64,000 nt of DNA. It comes from JAKAVN01 sp963796565. Lineage in GTDB: Bacteria > Desulfobacterota > Binatia > Binatales > Binataceae. The stretch is taken from NCBI GenBank assembly GCA_963796565.1, contig CAWCMA010000001.1:310001-374000 (forward strand). The letters run 5' to 3'. The position numbers were made by a program, and so were the translations under genes. The first letter of the stretch is position 1; each line of letters begins with the position of its first letter. Below are positions 32,404-40,099 of this stretch, piece by piece. The notes below the pieces were generated by a model, which saw only the letters and a list, made by a program, of their open reading frames with translations, was not told the origin of the DNA and ran no database searches.

Positions 32404-34539
32404 ATGACAGCGAGCGGCAAATGGATATCCTTGTTCGGAGAGCTCGAGCCGACGTCCGGGCGATGGCGACGGGCGGCGCGAGTTGGGCTGATCACCGCGC
32501 TCGGCGCTGGCGCAACTGCTGCGATGCAGATCACGAATCCGCTCGGCCTGACGCTGTTGTTTAATTTCGCGCTGCCTGAAGCGGCGTTCTCACCGGCGCG
32601 GGGCGTCGCCTTCGTCTGCTTCGCGGCGGTGTTCCAGGCGCTCGGGTTGGTGTTGGTCGGAGCTTTGGTCGACTCGCCCGTTGTCCATGTCACCGTCTTC
32701 ATCCTCCTGTGTCTCTTCACCACCTACGTGATCTATGCCGTTCCGACTTTGGGGCGGCTATGGGTTTGGATTCAAGTTCCGGTGGTCACCGCCTTTTACC
32801 TGGCGTTATTCATCCCGGACGGGATGCTATGGAACGAGGCGCAGGCATTTGGCGCGATGGCAATTGCCGTCGCCGTCCTGCTGCTATGCAACAGTATCGC
32901 GCGGCCAGAACCGGCCGAATCAGTGCTGGCCAGTTCGATCGCGGCGACGCTTACGCGCTCGGCCCTGAAACTCGCGACGCTGATCGAAATTTTGCTGGGT
33001 GAAGTTCCGACCACTGACGAGCGCCCGGTCGCCTCGCGTCTCGGGTATCACCTGACGCTGCTCGGCCCCGCTATCGCGTCGGCGCGGAGCGTCCCCTTAC
33101 CGGCGGCGCTGCTAGCCGACGTAATAGTTGCGGAGGGCATTCGTGGACAGACCGATCGTCTGGCCGCCGCCGTGCTCACGAGCGAAAGCCGTCCGCTATC
33201 TGCCAAGTCGGCTGATGAATTGCGCGCGTTCGAAGCGGCGTTCAATCATCGCCTCGAGCGATGCGTTGCGAGCCTCCGCGGGCGTCGCGCAGGCCACGCG
33301 CCGCCCGCGTCCAGCGCGATGCCCGACGCGGCCGGCGCGTCAGCGGATAGCGACGACCTCGCCGCGCGGATCGCGCGCCTCGGCGCGGAAGTTCCTGAAC
33401 TAGCGGCAATTACCGCGCCGCTGGTAAGAATCTGCGAGCTGCTCGAGGCCAATCGAATCGAGCTTCCATCCGAGGAGGCCGAAATCGATGAGCCACTGAA
33501 GCCGCGCCCGGCCGTTACGAGAAATTTCCTGATACGCTTCAGCACGCGGCATACAATCGCACTGACGGCCGCGTTTCTGATCGGGCTTTGGGACAACAAC
33601 CCCGCGCTGCACGCAGCGCTCTGGCTGCTGATGCTGGGTGGCCCGCCGAGCCACGGAGCTACGGCGCGCAAATTCACGATGCGTGCGATCGGTGCGGCAG
33701 GAGCCCTCGCGTTGGCGGCGCTCGGCACAGCTGTCATAGATCCCAACTTCACCTCGCCCGGACCTTACATGGGCGCGATTTTCGCAGGCACATTGCTGAT
33801 GGCTTATATCGGCGAGGGTGGCGGAATCCTTTCATATCTCTCGATCGGCGGCACGGCCTTCGTGATCGGCTATGGAGGCCCCGGGCCGCGCGCCGACGTG
33901 CTCGGTTCTATCTGGAGCATCTGGGGCATCAGCCTCGGCATGATAATCCGCGCCGCTGTCTCCCTCTTATGGCGAGAGCAGGCAAGCCGGACGCTCGCCG
34001 AGCAGTTCCAGGCGCCGCTCGCCGCGATGCTCGAGCTCATGGAAGAGGGCGACGGCCCCGAAGCCAAGCGGCGGCGCGCCGCGGCCGGGATGGCGACGAT
34101 CGCGGGTATCGCTATGATGCTGACTGTGGCGAACGACGCGATGCTGGAAGGTCGCAGCGCTGAAATCGACGGTGACCAACTGGTCAACGCTCTCGACACG
34201 CTCCGCCGCCTGGCCTTCGCGATCGACAACCTGGTGTGCTTCGATGCGGCCGGAACCGTCGAGAGTGCCGCCGACAGTGACGGACTGATAGACGCAATCA
34301 GGGTCCGCCTGGAATCGTGGCTGCAAAGCCTACGCTATCAGACGGACTCAGGTGTCGTAAGCCGCGCGCCGCTCAGGCAAATGGTTGCCGAAGCGAAGGT
34401 GCCCGAGCTGCGCCTATTGCTGAGTGAGCGGCACAGCCTTGCGCCTATGACCAATACATCGTACGGCACGGTCGCCGGGCACGTGATCCGGTTGACGCAA
34501 AGGTTGGAGCATCAATTGGCCGCGGTTTCGTTCAACTGA
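32404..34539 (+). CDS. FUSC-family efflux transporter (MdtO/AaeB-like)
   Basis: This 711-residue inner-membrane protein has two hydrophobic blocks of several helices each: about residues 25-165 (LITALGAGATAAMQITNPLG and following) and about 375-525 (HTIALTAAFLIGLW, MGAIFAGTLLMAYIGEGGGI). A cytoplasmic, largely helical region lies between and after them. That duplicated pattern defines FUSC (fusaric acid resistance, PET family) pumps for aromatic acids. It lies beside the fusion protein and the outer-membrane factor, giving a complete tripartite system. The substrate is unknown. Confidence 0.88.
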   Translation: MTASGKWISLFGELEPTSGRWRRAARVGLITALGAGATAAMQITNPLGLTLLFNFALPEAAFSPARGVAFVCFAAVFQALGLVLVGALVDSPVVHVTVFILLCLFTTYVIYAVPTLGRLWVWIQVPVVTAFYLALFIPDGMLWNEAQAFGAMAIAVAVLLLCNSIARPEPAESVLASSIAATLTRSALKLATLIEILLGEVPTTDERPVASRLGYHLTLLGPAIASARSVPLPAALLADVIVAEGIRGQTDRLAAAVLTSESRPLSAKSADELRAFEAAFNHRLERCVASLRGRRAGHAPPASSAMPDAAGASADSDDLAARIARLGAEVPELAAITAPLVRICELLEANRIELPSEEAEIDEPLKPRPAVTRNFLIRFSTRHTIALTAAFLIGLWDNNPALHAALWLLMLGGPPSHGATARKFTMRAIGAAGALALAALGTAVIDPNFTSPGPYMGAIFAGTLLMAYIGEGGGILSYLSIGGTAFVIGYGGPGPRADVLGSIWSIWGISLGMIIRAAVSLLWREQASRTLAEQFQAPLAAMLELMEEGDGPEAKRRRAAAGMATIAGIAMMLTVANDAMLEGRSAEIDGDQLVNALDTLRRLAFAIDNLVCFDAAGTVESAADSDGLIDAIRVRLESWLQSLRYQTDSGVVSRAPLRQMVAEAKVPELRLLLSERHSLAPMTNTSYGTVAGHVIRLTQRLEHQLAAVSFN

Positions 34540-34728
34540 AAAGTCTGATTTGGTTTGGCTGCCGGCGCAAGCAAGAGCCTGTCCCCCCACTGCAAACTCG
34601 GCAAGCATCGAGAAACTTGAGATTTATTTTGCCGAGCCGTCTGGAACGCATGGTTGGGCCGATGATCGAGGCCGCCGGGGTATGTTATGGAATCTCTACC
34701 GGGGTTGCCCACTGGAGGTGAAGTCAAA

Positions 34729-35670
34729 TTGGCGAATTTTCGAATACTCTCTCTCGACGGAGGTGGTATCCGGGGTGTACTGACCGCGGTTATACTCAAT
34801 CGTCTATCAGAGAAATATCCGCGGCTCCTTCAAGATTTGCCGCAGACTATCACCTTGTTCGCCGGTACATCGACCGGTGGGATCCTGGCTCTTGGTCTGG
34901 CGGCGGGTCTCACTCCCTCGCAGTTGCGAGATTTTTATGTGATCAACGGAAAGACAATCTTCGACTCTTCGTGGATGCATGACCTGGTCGAGCTGGACGG
35001 TCTCGCCGGCGCGAAGTATGAGAATGAGAATCTCAGGCGGCTTCTGCACGGCACCTTCGGCGGCACGAAACTTCAGGACTTGAAGCCGCGCGTCCTCGTT
35101 CCATCATTCAGGCTCGATAATCAGGAAACCGACCCTGCAAAGCGCAGTTGGAACCCCAAGTTTTTTCATAACTTCCCTGGCGATGACAACGACGGAGAAT
35201 GTTTGGTAGCTGATGTGGCTATGGCGACAAGCGCGGCTCCTACGTACTTTCCCTCATATGGAGAATATATCGATGGCGGTGTGATAGCCAACAATCCGAG
35301 CATGGCCGCGATTGCGCAGGTGCTCGACCAACGGAATCAACCGAGTGATCGTGGCACGTTGAATGAGATCAAGCTGTTGTCAGTCGGTACCGGTTTCTCG
35401 CTCCAGTACATCGCGGGACAAAACCTGGATTGGGGCGATGCGCAATGGATCAGACCGATTCTCAACATCTTGATGGACGGCAGCGTAGGCGTGGCCGATT
35501 TCGAGTGCGCACGACTCCTTGGCGACCGCTATTGTCGTCTCGAGCCGATATTTCCGGCGGGACGGTCTTTCGCGTTGGATGACGTCGGGAGAATCGTGGA
35601 TTTGATCGACTTTGCGCGATCGGTGGATCTGACCGATACTCTCGCGTGGCTGGAAGCTTGCGCGTGGTAA
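34729..35670 (+). CDS. Patatin-like phospholipase
   Basis: This cytoplasmic serine acyl hydrolase carries the whole patatin set: the oxyanion loop ILSLDGGGIRGV right at the N-terminus, the nucleophile elbow GTSTGG and the catalytic Asp in YIDGGVIANNP. I favour a TTG start at 34729 because a GGAGG lies ten bases upstream and the protein then begins like its relatives. ATG 34687 would add 14 unlikely residues. No cyclic-oligonucleotide synthase or other defence gene adjoins it, so a CBASS effector role is not supported. It stands alone before the ATPase operon. Confidence 0.85.
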   Translation: MANFRILSLDGGGIRGVLTAVILNRLSEKYPRLLQDLPQTITLFAGTSTGGILALGLAAGLTPSQLRDFYVINGKTIFDSSWMHDLVELDGLAGAKYENENLRRLLHGTFGGTKLQDLKPRVLVPSFRLDNQETDPAKRSWNPKFFHNFPGDDNDGECLVADVAMATSAAPTYFPSYGEYIDGGVIANNPSMAAIAQVLDQRNQPSDRGTLNEIKLLSVGTGFSLQYIAGQNLDWGDAQWIRPILNILMDGSVGVADFECARLLGDRYCRLEPIFPAGRSFALDDVGRIVDLIDFARSVDLTDTLAWLEACAW

Positions 35671-35866
35671 ACGGTAGTATGTTAATTTCGCGCTCGAGGG
35701 AGTGCTATCGCCGCACGTCGCGTTGCCATCGAGCTAACTTCCATCAGTCCAATTGAACGCATCGTGTTGAACGCGTCGCGGCTTACCGATTTAAATTTAC
35801 TCACGTGTTCAAAGGTGACCTACGACACTTGGCTCAGCAACCGCGGGCATATGGCGCGCTAAGCCG

Positions 35867-37345
35867 ATGACTCGGGTAGCGGAGGAGCAGCTCGATTCCG
35901 AAGTGTCAGGCTCGGGCCTGGCGCCGAAGGCAGCGGCTGCCGTCGGGATCGTCGTTCGCGTCCGCGGGTCGGTGGTGGACGTCGAGTTTGCCGACGCCGC
36001 ACTGCCAGCCCTGAATGAGGCTCTGGTCATCGAATGGGACGGAAGCTATCGGTTGCTCGTTGAGGTGGAGGGGCACCTCGATCCGCGCACGGTGCGAACG
36101 GTTGCGATGCAGAATACGGCGGGACTTCGGCGTGGATGCGCGGTGCGCAAGACCGGCGCCCCAATCAGCATCCCGGTTGGCGAGCAGGTGCTGGGTCGCC
36201 TGATCAATGTGGTGGGTGAACCTATCGATGGATTGGGGGCTTTCGCGTCAACCGTTCCACACTGGCCGATTCATCGGGCCGGGCCCGTTTTCAGCCGTCA
36301 GGATCCGGCCCGCGAAGTGTTCCAGACCGGAATGAAAGTCATCGATCTGCTCGCGCCGCTGGCCAAGGGTGGGAAGGCCGGGATGTTCGGCGGCGCCGGC
36401 GTAGGCAAGACCGTTCTCATTACGGAATTGATCCGGACTACCGTGGAAAACTACTCGGGCATTTCAGTTTTCGCTGGAATTGGCGAGCGGTCACGCGAAG
36501 GGCATGAATTGCTGGGCGAGTTAGCCAAGTCAGGCGTGCTCTCACGCACGGCGCTCGTTTTTGGTCAGATGAATGAGCCGCCCGGGGCGCGATGGCGCGT
36601 CGCGATGACGGCGCTGACCGTCGCAGAATACTTTCGTGACACGATGAGCCGCAATGTGCTGCTTCTGATGGACAACGTTTTCCGCTTCGTGCAGGCCGGG
36701 GCCGAAGTTTCGGGAATGCTCGGCCGTCTGCCTTCGCGCGTAGGCTACCAGCCGACGCTGGCGACCGAGATGTCGGATTTGCAGGAGCGCATCACCTCCG
36801 TGGCGGGCGCCGCCGTGACGGCTATCCAGGCCGTATATGTACCGGCCGACGACTTCAGCGATCCCGCCGTGGTGGAAACTTTTCGCCATCTCGATTCGTC
36901 GATCGTACTTTCGCGCGATATGGCCGCCCAAGGGCTTTATCCAGCCATCGATCCGCTCAATTCATCTTCGATCCTTCTCGATCCGCGCATCGTAGGCGAA
37001 GAGCACTACGCCGTGGCGGAAGAGGTGCGCCGGACAATCGCGCGCTACCATGAGCTGCAAGAAATCATCTCGCTGCTCGGCGTCGAAGAGTTAAGCGCCG
37101 AGGATCGGCTCACCGTCGAACGGGCCCGACGCCTGCAGCGGTTTCTGACGCAACCCTTTCTTGTAACGGAGCAGTTCACCGGCATCGCCGGGAAATCAGT
37201 GCCAATCGCGAAGACCCTTGAGGGATGCCGCGCAATTCTCGGTGGCGAATGCGACAAGTGGGCCGAGAGTTCTCTCTACATGGTCGGCGCACTGGAGGAC
37301 GCACGCGCCAAGGAAGCCGAGTCGAGTAGTAAAATTCCGCACTGA
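35867..37345 (+). CDS. atpD: N-ATPase F1 subunit beta
   Basis: The catalytic subunit, 492 residues. After a 20-residue Ala/Ser-rich extension the beta-barrel starts (GIVVRVRGSVVDVEFADAAL). Walker A GGAGVGKT is at 175-182, with GERSREGHE, the DELSEED-region equivalent later, and DNVFRFVQAG. It is the first gene of an operon in the order D-C-Q-R-B-E-F-A-G, which is diagnostic for the N-type ATPase, a second ATP synthase often acquired by lateral transfer. No delta gene is present. About 195 bp of non-coding DNA precede it and must carry the operon promoter. Confidence 0.95.
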   Translation: MTRVAEEQLDSEVSGSGLAPKAAAAVGIVVRVRGSVVDVEFADAALPALNEALVIEWDGSYRLLVEVEGHLDPRTVRTVAMQNTAGLRRGCAVRKTGAPISIPVGEQVLGRLINVVGEPIDGLGAFASTVPHWPIHRAGPVFSRQDPAREVFQTGMKVIDLLAPLAKGGKAGMFGGAGVGKTVLITELIRTTVENYSGISVFAGIGERSREGHELLGELAKSGVLSRTALVFGQMNEPPGARWRVAMTALTVAEYFRDTMSRNVLLLMDNVFRFVQAGAEVSGMLGRLPSRVGYQPTLATEMSDLQERITSVAGAAVTAIQAVYVPADDFSDPAVVETFRHLDSSIVLSRDMAAQGLYPAIDPLNSSSILLDPRIVGEEHYAVAEEVRRTIARYHELQEIISLLGVEELSAEDRLTVERARRLQRFLTQPFLVTEQFTGIAGKSVPIAKTLEGCRAILGGECDKWAESSLYMVGALEDARAKEAESSSKIPH

Positions 37346-37354
37346 TGAGCGTCC

Positions 37355-37783
37355 ATGAAGTTAGTCATCGCCACACCCACCGCCATCGTAGTGAACGCCG
37401 ACGACGTCCCCTACGTGCGAGCCGAGGATTCGACCGGAGCTTTCGGAATACAATCCGGACATGCGGATTTTCTGACGGCGCTCGCGATCAGCGTGCTGAC
37501 GTGGCGCGACGGTGCTGGCTTGGAACACTATGCCGCGGTTCGCGGCGGCGTTCTTCGCGTACGTGAAGGCAAGTCCGTGGAGGTCGCCACGCGCGAGGCG
37601 ATTCTCGGTGACAATCTCAAGAATCTTCGCGAGGGCGTTCTCGCGCACATGACCAAGCATGCGGAGACCGAACAGGCCGCACGGCTTGGGGCGCTGGGTC
37701 TTCAGCACGCCGCGATTCAACAGATTTATCGCTATCTGCGCCCCGGCGAGCAGCCCCGGGATCGATTAGGCCGCAAACCATGA
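37355..37783 (+). CDS. atpC: N-ATPase F1 subunit epsilon
   Basis: A 142-residue protein with an N-terminal beta-sandwich (MKLVIATPTAIVVNADDVPY, GAFGIQSGHADFLTALA, and RGGVLRVREGKSVEVATREA) and a C-terminal helical hairpin (LRQ-type run NLREGVLAHMTKHAETEQAA). In F-ATPases it couples and regulates rotation. It lies directly after atpD and overlaps atpQ by 4 bp, the normal N-ATPase arrangement where epsilon follows beta. Confidence 0.92.
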   Translation: MKLVIATPTAIVVNADDVPYVRAEDSTGAFGIQSGHADFLTALAISVLTWRDGAGLEHYAAVRGGVLRVREGKSVEVATREAILGDNLKNLREGVLAHMTKHAETEQAARLGALGLQHAAIQQIYRYLRPGEQPRDRLGRKP

Positions 37784-38082
37784 CGCCCGAGGCGAGAGAC
37801 GGCGGACCCTCCGACGAAGAGGAACGCAAGCTCGAGAAAGCCGTCGACCAGGTGAAAGCGAGACGCGAGGAATGGGAACGAACGGGCGAACTGCCGCTCG
37901 GGCGCGCGCTCGGGACAATGGGCAGATTCGGATGGACCATCGTCGGTCCGACGCTGCTGGGCGCATTCATCGGTCGGTGGCTGGATCGGACCTTTCACTC
38001 CGGTGTCTTCTGGAGCGCGACTCTGGTTTTCCTCGGCGCGGCAGCGGGTTTTTACATGGTCTGGAAAAGGATGCAAACGTAG
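37780..38082 (+). CDS. atpQ: N-ATPase subunit AtpQ (AtpI-like membrane protein)
   Basis: A 100-residue protein with a charged N-terminal half (EEERKLEKAVDQVKARREEW) and two membrane segments (GWTIVGPTLLGAFIGRWLD and FWSATLVFLGAAAGFYMVWK). This is the AtpI-type AF1Q/AtpQ subunit that in N-ATPase operons stands between epsilon and AtpR. It probably helps assemble the c ring; that is family knowledge, not visible here. Confidence 0.88.
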   Translation: MTPEARDGGPSDEEERKLEKAVDQVKARREEWERTGELPLGRALGTMGRFGWTIVGPTLLGAFIGRWLDRTFHSGVFWSATLVFLGAAAGFYMVWKRMQT

Positions 38083-38084
38083 GC

Positions 38085-38369
38085 ATGAACCTTCAAGGTC
38101 TGAAGCCATTGCTTTTCCTCGTCCTGGGCGCGGCGCTCGGTATCGCGTTCTTCGGCGCGCTCGCCTGGAACGTTCGGCTCTATTGCGGGAACTCCGGGAC
38201 ACGGCTTGCGCCGCTGATTCACGCGATGCGATTGCTCGGTGTGGCTGCGGTCTTCGTCGCGATCGCCGAATTGGGCGCAGCGTCTTTGCTCTCGGCTTTG
38301 GCCGGATTTCAGTTGGCGAGAATCTTCGCTATTCGTGCCAAAGGCCTGGCGTTCGAGACGGTGCCATGA
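38085..38369 (+). CDS. atpR: N-ATPase subunit AtpR
   Basis: From ATG 38085 the product is 94 residues with three hydrophobic segments: FLVLGAALGIAFFGALAWNV, LIHAMRLLGVAAVFVAIAEL and ALAGFQLARIFAIRAKGLAF. Length, hydropathy and position between atpQ and atpB match AtpR, the small N-ATPase-specific membrane subunit. Its stop overlaps the atpB start (ATGA). The start 3 bp after atpQ is favoured over earlier in-frame codons that overlap atpQ. Confidence 0.88.
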   Translation: MNLQGLKPLLFLVLGAALGIAFFGALAWNVRLYCGNSGTRLAPLIHAMRLLGVAAVFVAIAELGAASLLSALAGFQLARIFAIRAKGLAFETVP

Positions 38370-39037
38370 GCCGGTCTCCGCTCGAAGCGATAGTCGTGTT
38401 TCATGTCGGTCCCGTTCTGATTACGGGCCCTGTCGTTACCACTTGGGTGCTGATAGGGGTGCTGGCGATCGCCTGCCGCCTGGCAACGCGTCGACTGAGC
38501 ATAATGCCCAACGGGCTGCAGGCGATGCTCGAGACGCTGGTGGGCGCGCTCGAGGAGCAGATTCAGGGAATAGTCAATCGCAAACCGTCGCAATTTCTGC
38601 CGCTTCTCGGCTCACTGTTCGTGTTTCTTGTCGTAGCAAATCTCTCGGGAGTGCTGCCGGGAGTGCGCGCTCCCACCGCCGTGATCGAGACCCCGGCGGC
38701 CCTGGCGGTGGTTGTTTTTTTCTCGGTGCATGTTTTCGGCATCAGCCAGTATGGGCTGGGGGGCTATCTTAAGGGCTATCTGAAGCCCAACCCGCTGCTG
38801 CTTCCGCTCAACGTACTCTCGGAATTCACCCGCTCCTTTTCCCTGATGATGAGGCTGTTCGGCAACATCATGAGCGGCGAGCTCGTAATCGCTATAATCG
38901 TTGCCCTGGCCGGGCTGCTGGTGCCAATCCCGTTCATGGCGTTCGAAATACTAGTCAGCCTCGTACAAGCCTACATATTCACGGTGCTGGCTGCGGTTTA
39001 TATCGGCGGCGCCGTCGGTTCAATCGAGAAGCAGTAA
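38366..39037 (+). CDS. atpB: N-ATPase Fo subunit a
   Basis: The start at ATG 38366 overlaps atpR by 4 bp and gives 223 residues with five or six hydrophobic segments. The essential stator arginine lies in the SFSLMMRLFGNIMSGEL segment, the equivalent of the RLFGNM motif. Other parts are FLVVANLSGVLPG and VQAYIFTVLAAVYIGGAV near the end. The subunit forms the ion half-channels against the c ring. Longer upstream frames would overlap three other genes and are rejected. Confidence 0.93.
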   Translation: MSRSPLEAIVVFHVGPVLITGPVVTTWVLIGVLAIACRLATRRLSIMPNGLQAMLETLVGALEEQIQGIVNRKPSQFLPLLGSLFVFLVVANLSGVLPGVRAPTAVIETPAALAVVVFFSVHVFGISQYGLGGYLKGYLKPNPLLLPLNVLSEFTRSFSLMMRLFGNIMSGELVIAIIVALAGLLVPIPFMAFEILVSLVQAYIFTVLAAVYIGGAVGSIEKQ

Positions 39038-39085
39038 TGCGAGAAGCAGTGATGCGAGAAGTAGTAATGCGTGAAGCGGTAACGG
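39026..39085 (+). repeat. Four 15-bp tandem repeats at the atpB-atpE junction
   Basis: Units GAGAAGCAGTAATGC, GAGAAGCAGTGATGC, GAGAAGTAGTAATGC and GTGAAGCGGTAACGG stand head to tail. The first includes the last codons and TAA stop of atpB; the last merges into the GGAGG-like site of atpE. The block lengthens the gap before the gene for the most abundant Fo subunit. Confidence 0.85.
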
Positions 39086-39095
39086 AGGATCGGAT

Positions 39096-39341
39096 ATGAC
39101 TGTGCAGATGATAAGCATAATTGGCGCTGCCCTGGCCGTTGCGGTGGGCTCGATTAGCCCGGCACTGGCCGAGGGGCGCGCGATTGCCGCGGCGATGGAG
39201 GGTATTGCAAGGCAACCCGAATCGGCGGGCGCGTTATCACGCACGCTCTTTGTAGGTTTGGCCATGATCGAAACGATGGCGATCTACTGCCTCGTGGTGG
39301 CCTTGCTGCTGCTGTTCGCCAATCCTTATGCGGGTCGCTGA
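39096..39341 (+). CDS. atpE: N-ATPase Fo subunit c, probable Na+-type with two carboxylates
   Basis: An 81-residue hairpin of two membrane helices joined by the polar loop GIARQPES. The ion-binding glutamate is Glu-59 in GLAMIETMAIY, followed by Thr-60. The first helix carries Glu-26 (SPALAEGRA), 33 residues before Glu-59. That is the spacing of Glu-32 and Glu-65 in the Fusobacterium two-carboxylate Na+ motif, and Glu-26 falls where Ilyobacter has the Na+-ligand Gln-32. Na+ coupling is therefore likely but is inferred from aligned positions. Confidence 0.93.
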   Translation: MTVQMISIIGAALAVAVGSISPALAEGRAIAAAMEGIARQPESAGALSRTLFVGLAMIETMAIYCLVVALLLLFANPYAGR

Positions 39342-40099
39342 TGTCCTTTAGCTGGTCAACATTTGCACTGCAGGCAGTCAATTTTCTTGTCCTCGTGTGG
39401 CTGCTCAAGCGCTTCCTGTTCAAACCGGTCGGCGCCATCGTAGCTGAGCGCAAAGCTGAAATCGCTCGCGCTCAGGCGGAGGCGGGAGCCGCCCGCCAAA
39501 GCGCCGAACAGGCACGCAAGGACCTCGAGGCGCGCCGATCCCAGGTAGAGGCCGAGCGGCAAGGTATTATCGATCAGGCGCGCAAACAGCTTGCCGATGA
39601 ACGTTCGAAGATGATCGAGGCGGCGCGCGCGGACATCGAGCAGCAGAAAGCGGCGGCCAGCAAGCGCCTGGAGGAAGAGCGAGACAGCCTGGCGCGCGAG
39701 GTGACCGACCGATCGATACAGATTGCCATCGGGCTCGCGCAGCGCTTGTTGCAGCAGTTCTCGGCGCCGGGCCTCGAGGAACTATCCCTGAATCGCGTGC
39801 TCGACCATCTGGACCATCTTGCCGCGGCCGAGCGCGCGGCGCTGGTCGGCCAATTCGGACATGATGGCGGGCAACTGGTGGTCGCTACGGCGTATCCGCT
39901 CAGCTCCGAAGGCCAGTCCAAATGGCGCGCCACGCTGAGCGAACGCCTTGGAGGACACTCGCAAATAGCGTTTGTGACAGACAAGGAGCTGATTGCCGGC
40001 GTGGAACTGAAGTTTCCCCACGCCGTCCTTCGCTTCAGCTGGCGCGACGCTCTCGACGACGCGCGACGGGAGTTGAATCATCATGAGCACGCTGGCTGA
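39341..40099 (+). CDS. atpF: N-ATPase subunit b with delta-like C-terminal domain
   Basis: The 252-residue protein is far longer than a usual b subunit. It has one N-terminal membrane helix (ALQAVNFLVLVWLLKRFLFK), then an Ala/Glu/Arg coiled-coil stalk to about residue 130. From about 150 onward a segment (LVVATAYPLSSEGQSKWRAT, VTDKELIAGVELKF, WRDALDDARREL) lines up by eye with the end of subunit delta (VTSA.PL, DKSVMAGV, SVRGRL). The operon has no delta gene, so this tail probably replaces it at the top of the stator. The start overlaps the atpE stop (TGATG). Confidence 0.9.
   Translation: MSFSWSTFALQAVNFLVLVWLLKRFLFKPVGAIVAERKAEIARAQAEAGAARQSAEQARKDLEARRSQVEAERQGIIDQARKQLADERSKMIEAARADIEQQKAAASKRLEEERDSLAREVTDRSIQIAIGLAQRLLQQFSAPGLEELSLNRVLDHLDHLAAAERAALVGQFGHDGGQLVVATAYPLSSEGQSKWRATLSERLGGHSQIAFVTDKELIAGVELKFPHAVLRFSWRDALDDARRELNHHEHAG

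Noticed and set aside
32328..32723. N-terminal extension of the outer-membrane factor
   Set aside because: The sequence lies antisense to the FUSC start, contains the 12-bp repeats and would bury the lipoprotein signal inside the protein.
34729..35670. CBASS effector (CapV-type) patatin
   Set aside because: No CD-NTase, E2/E1-like or other CBASS gene adjoins; it sits between an efflux system and the ATP synthase.
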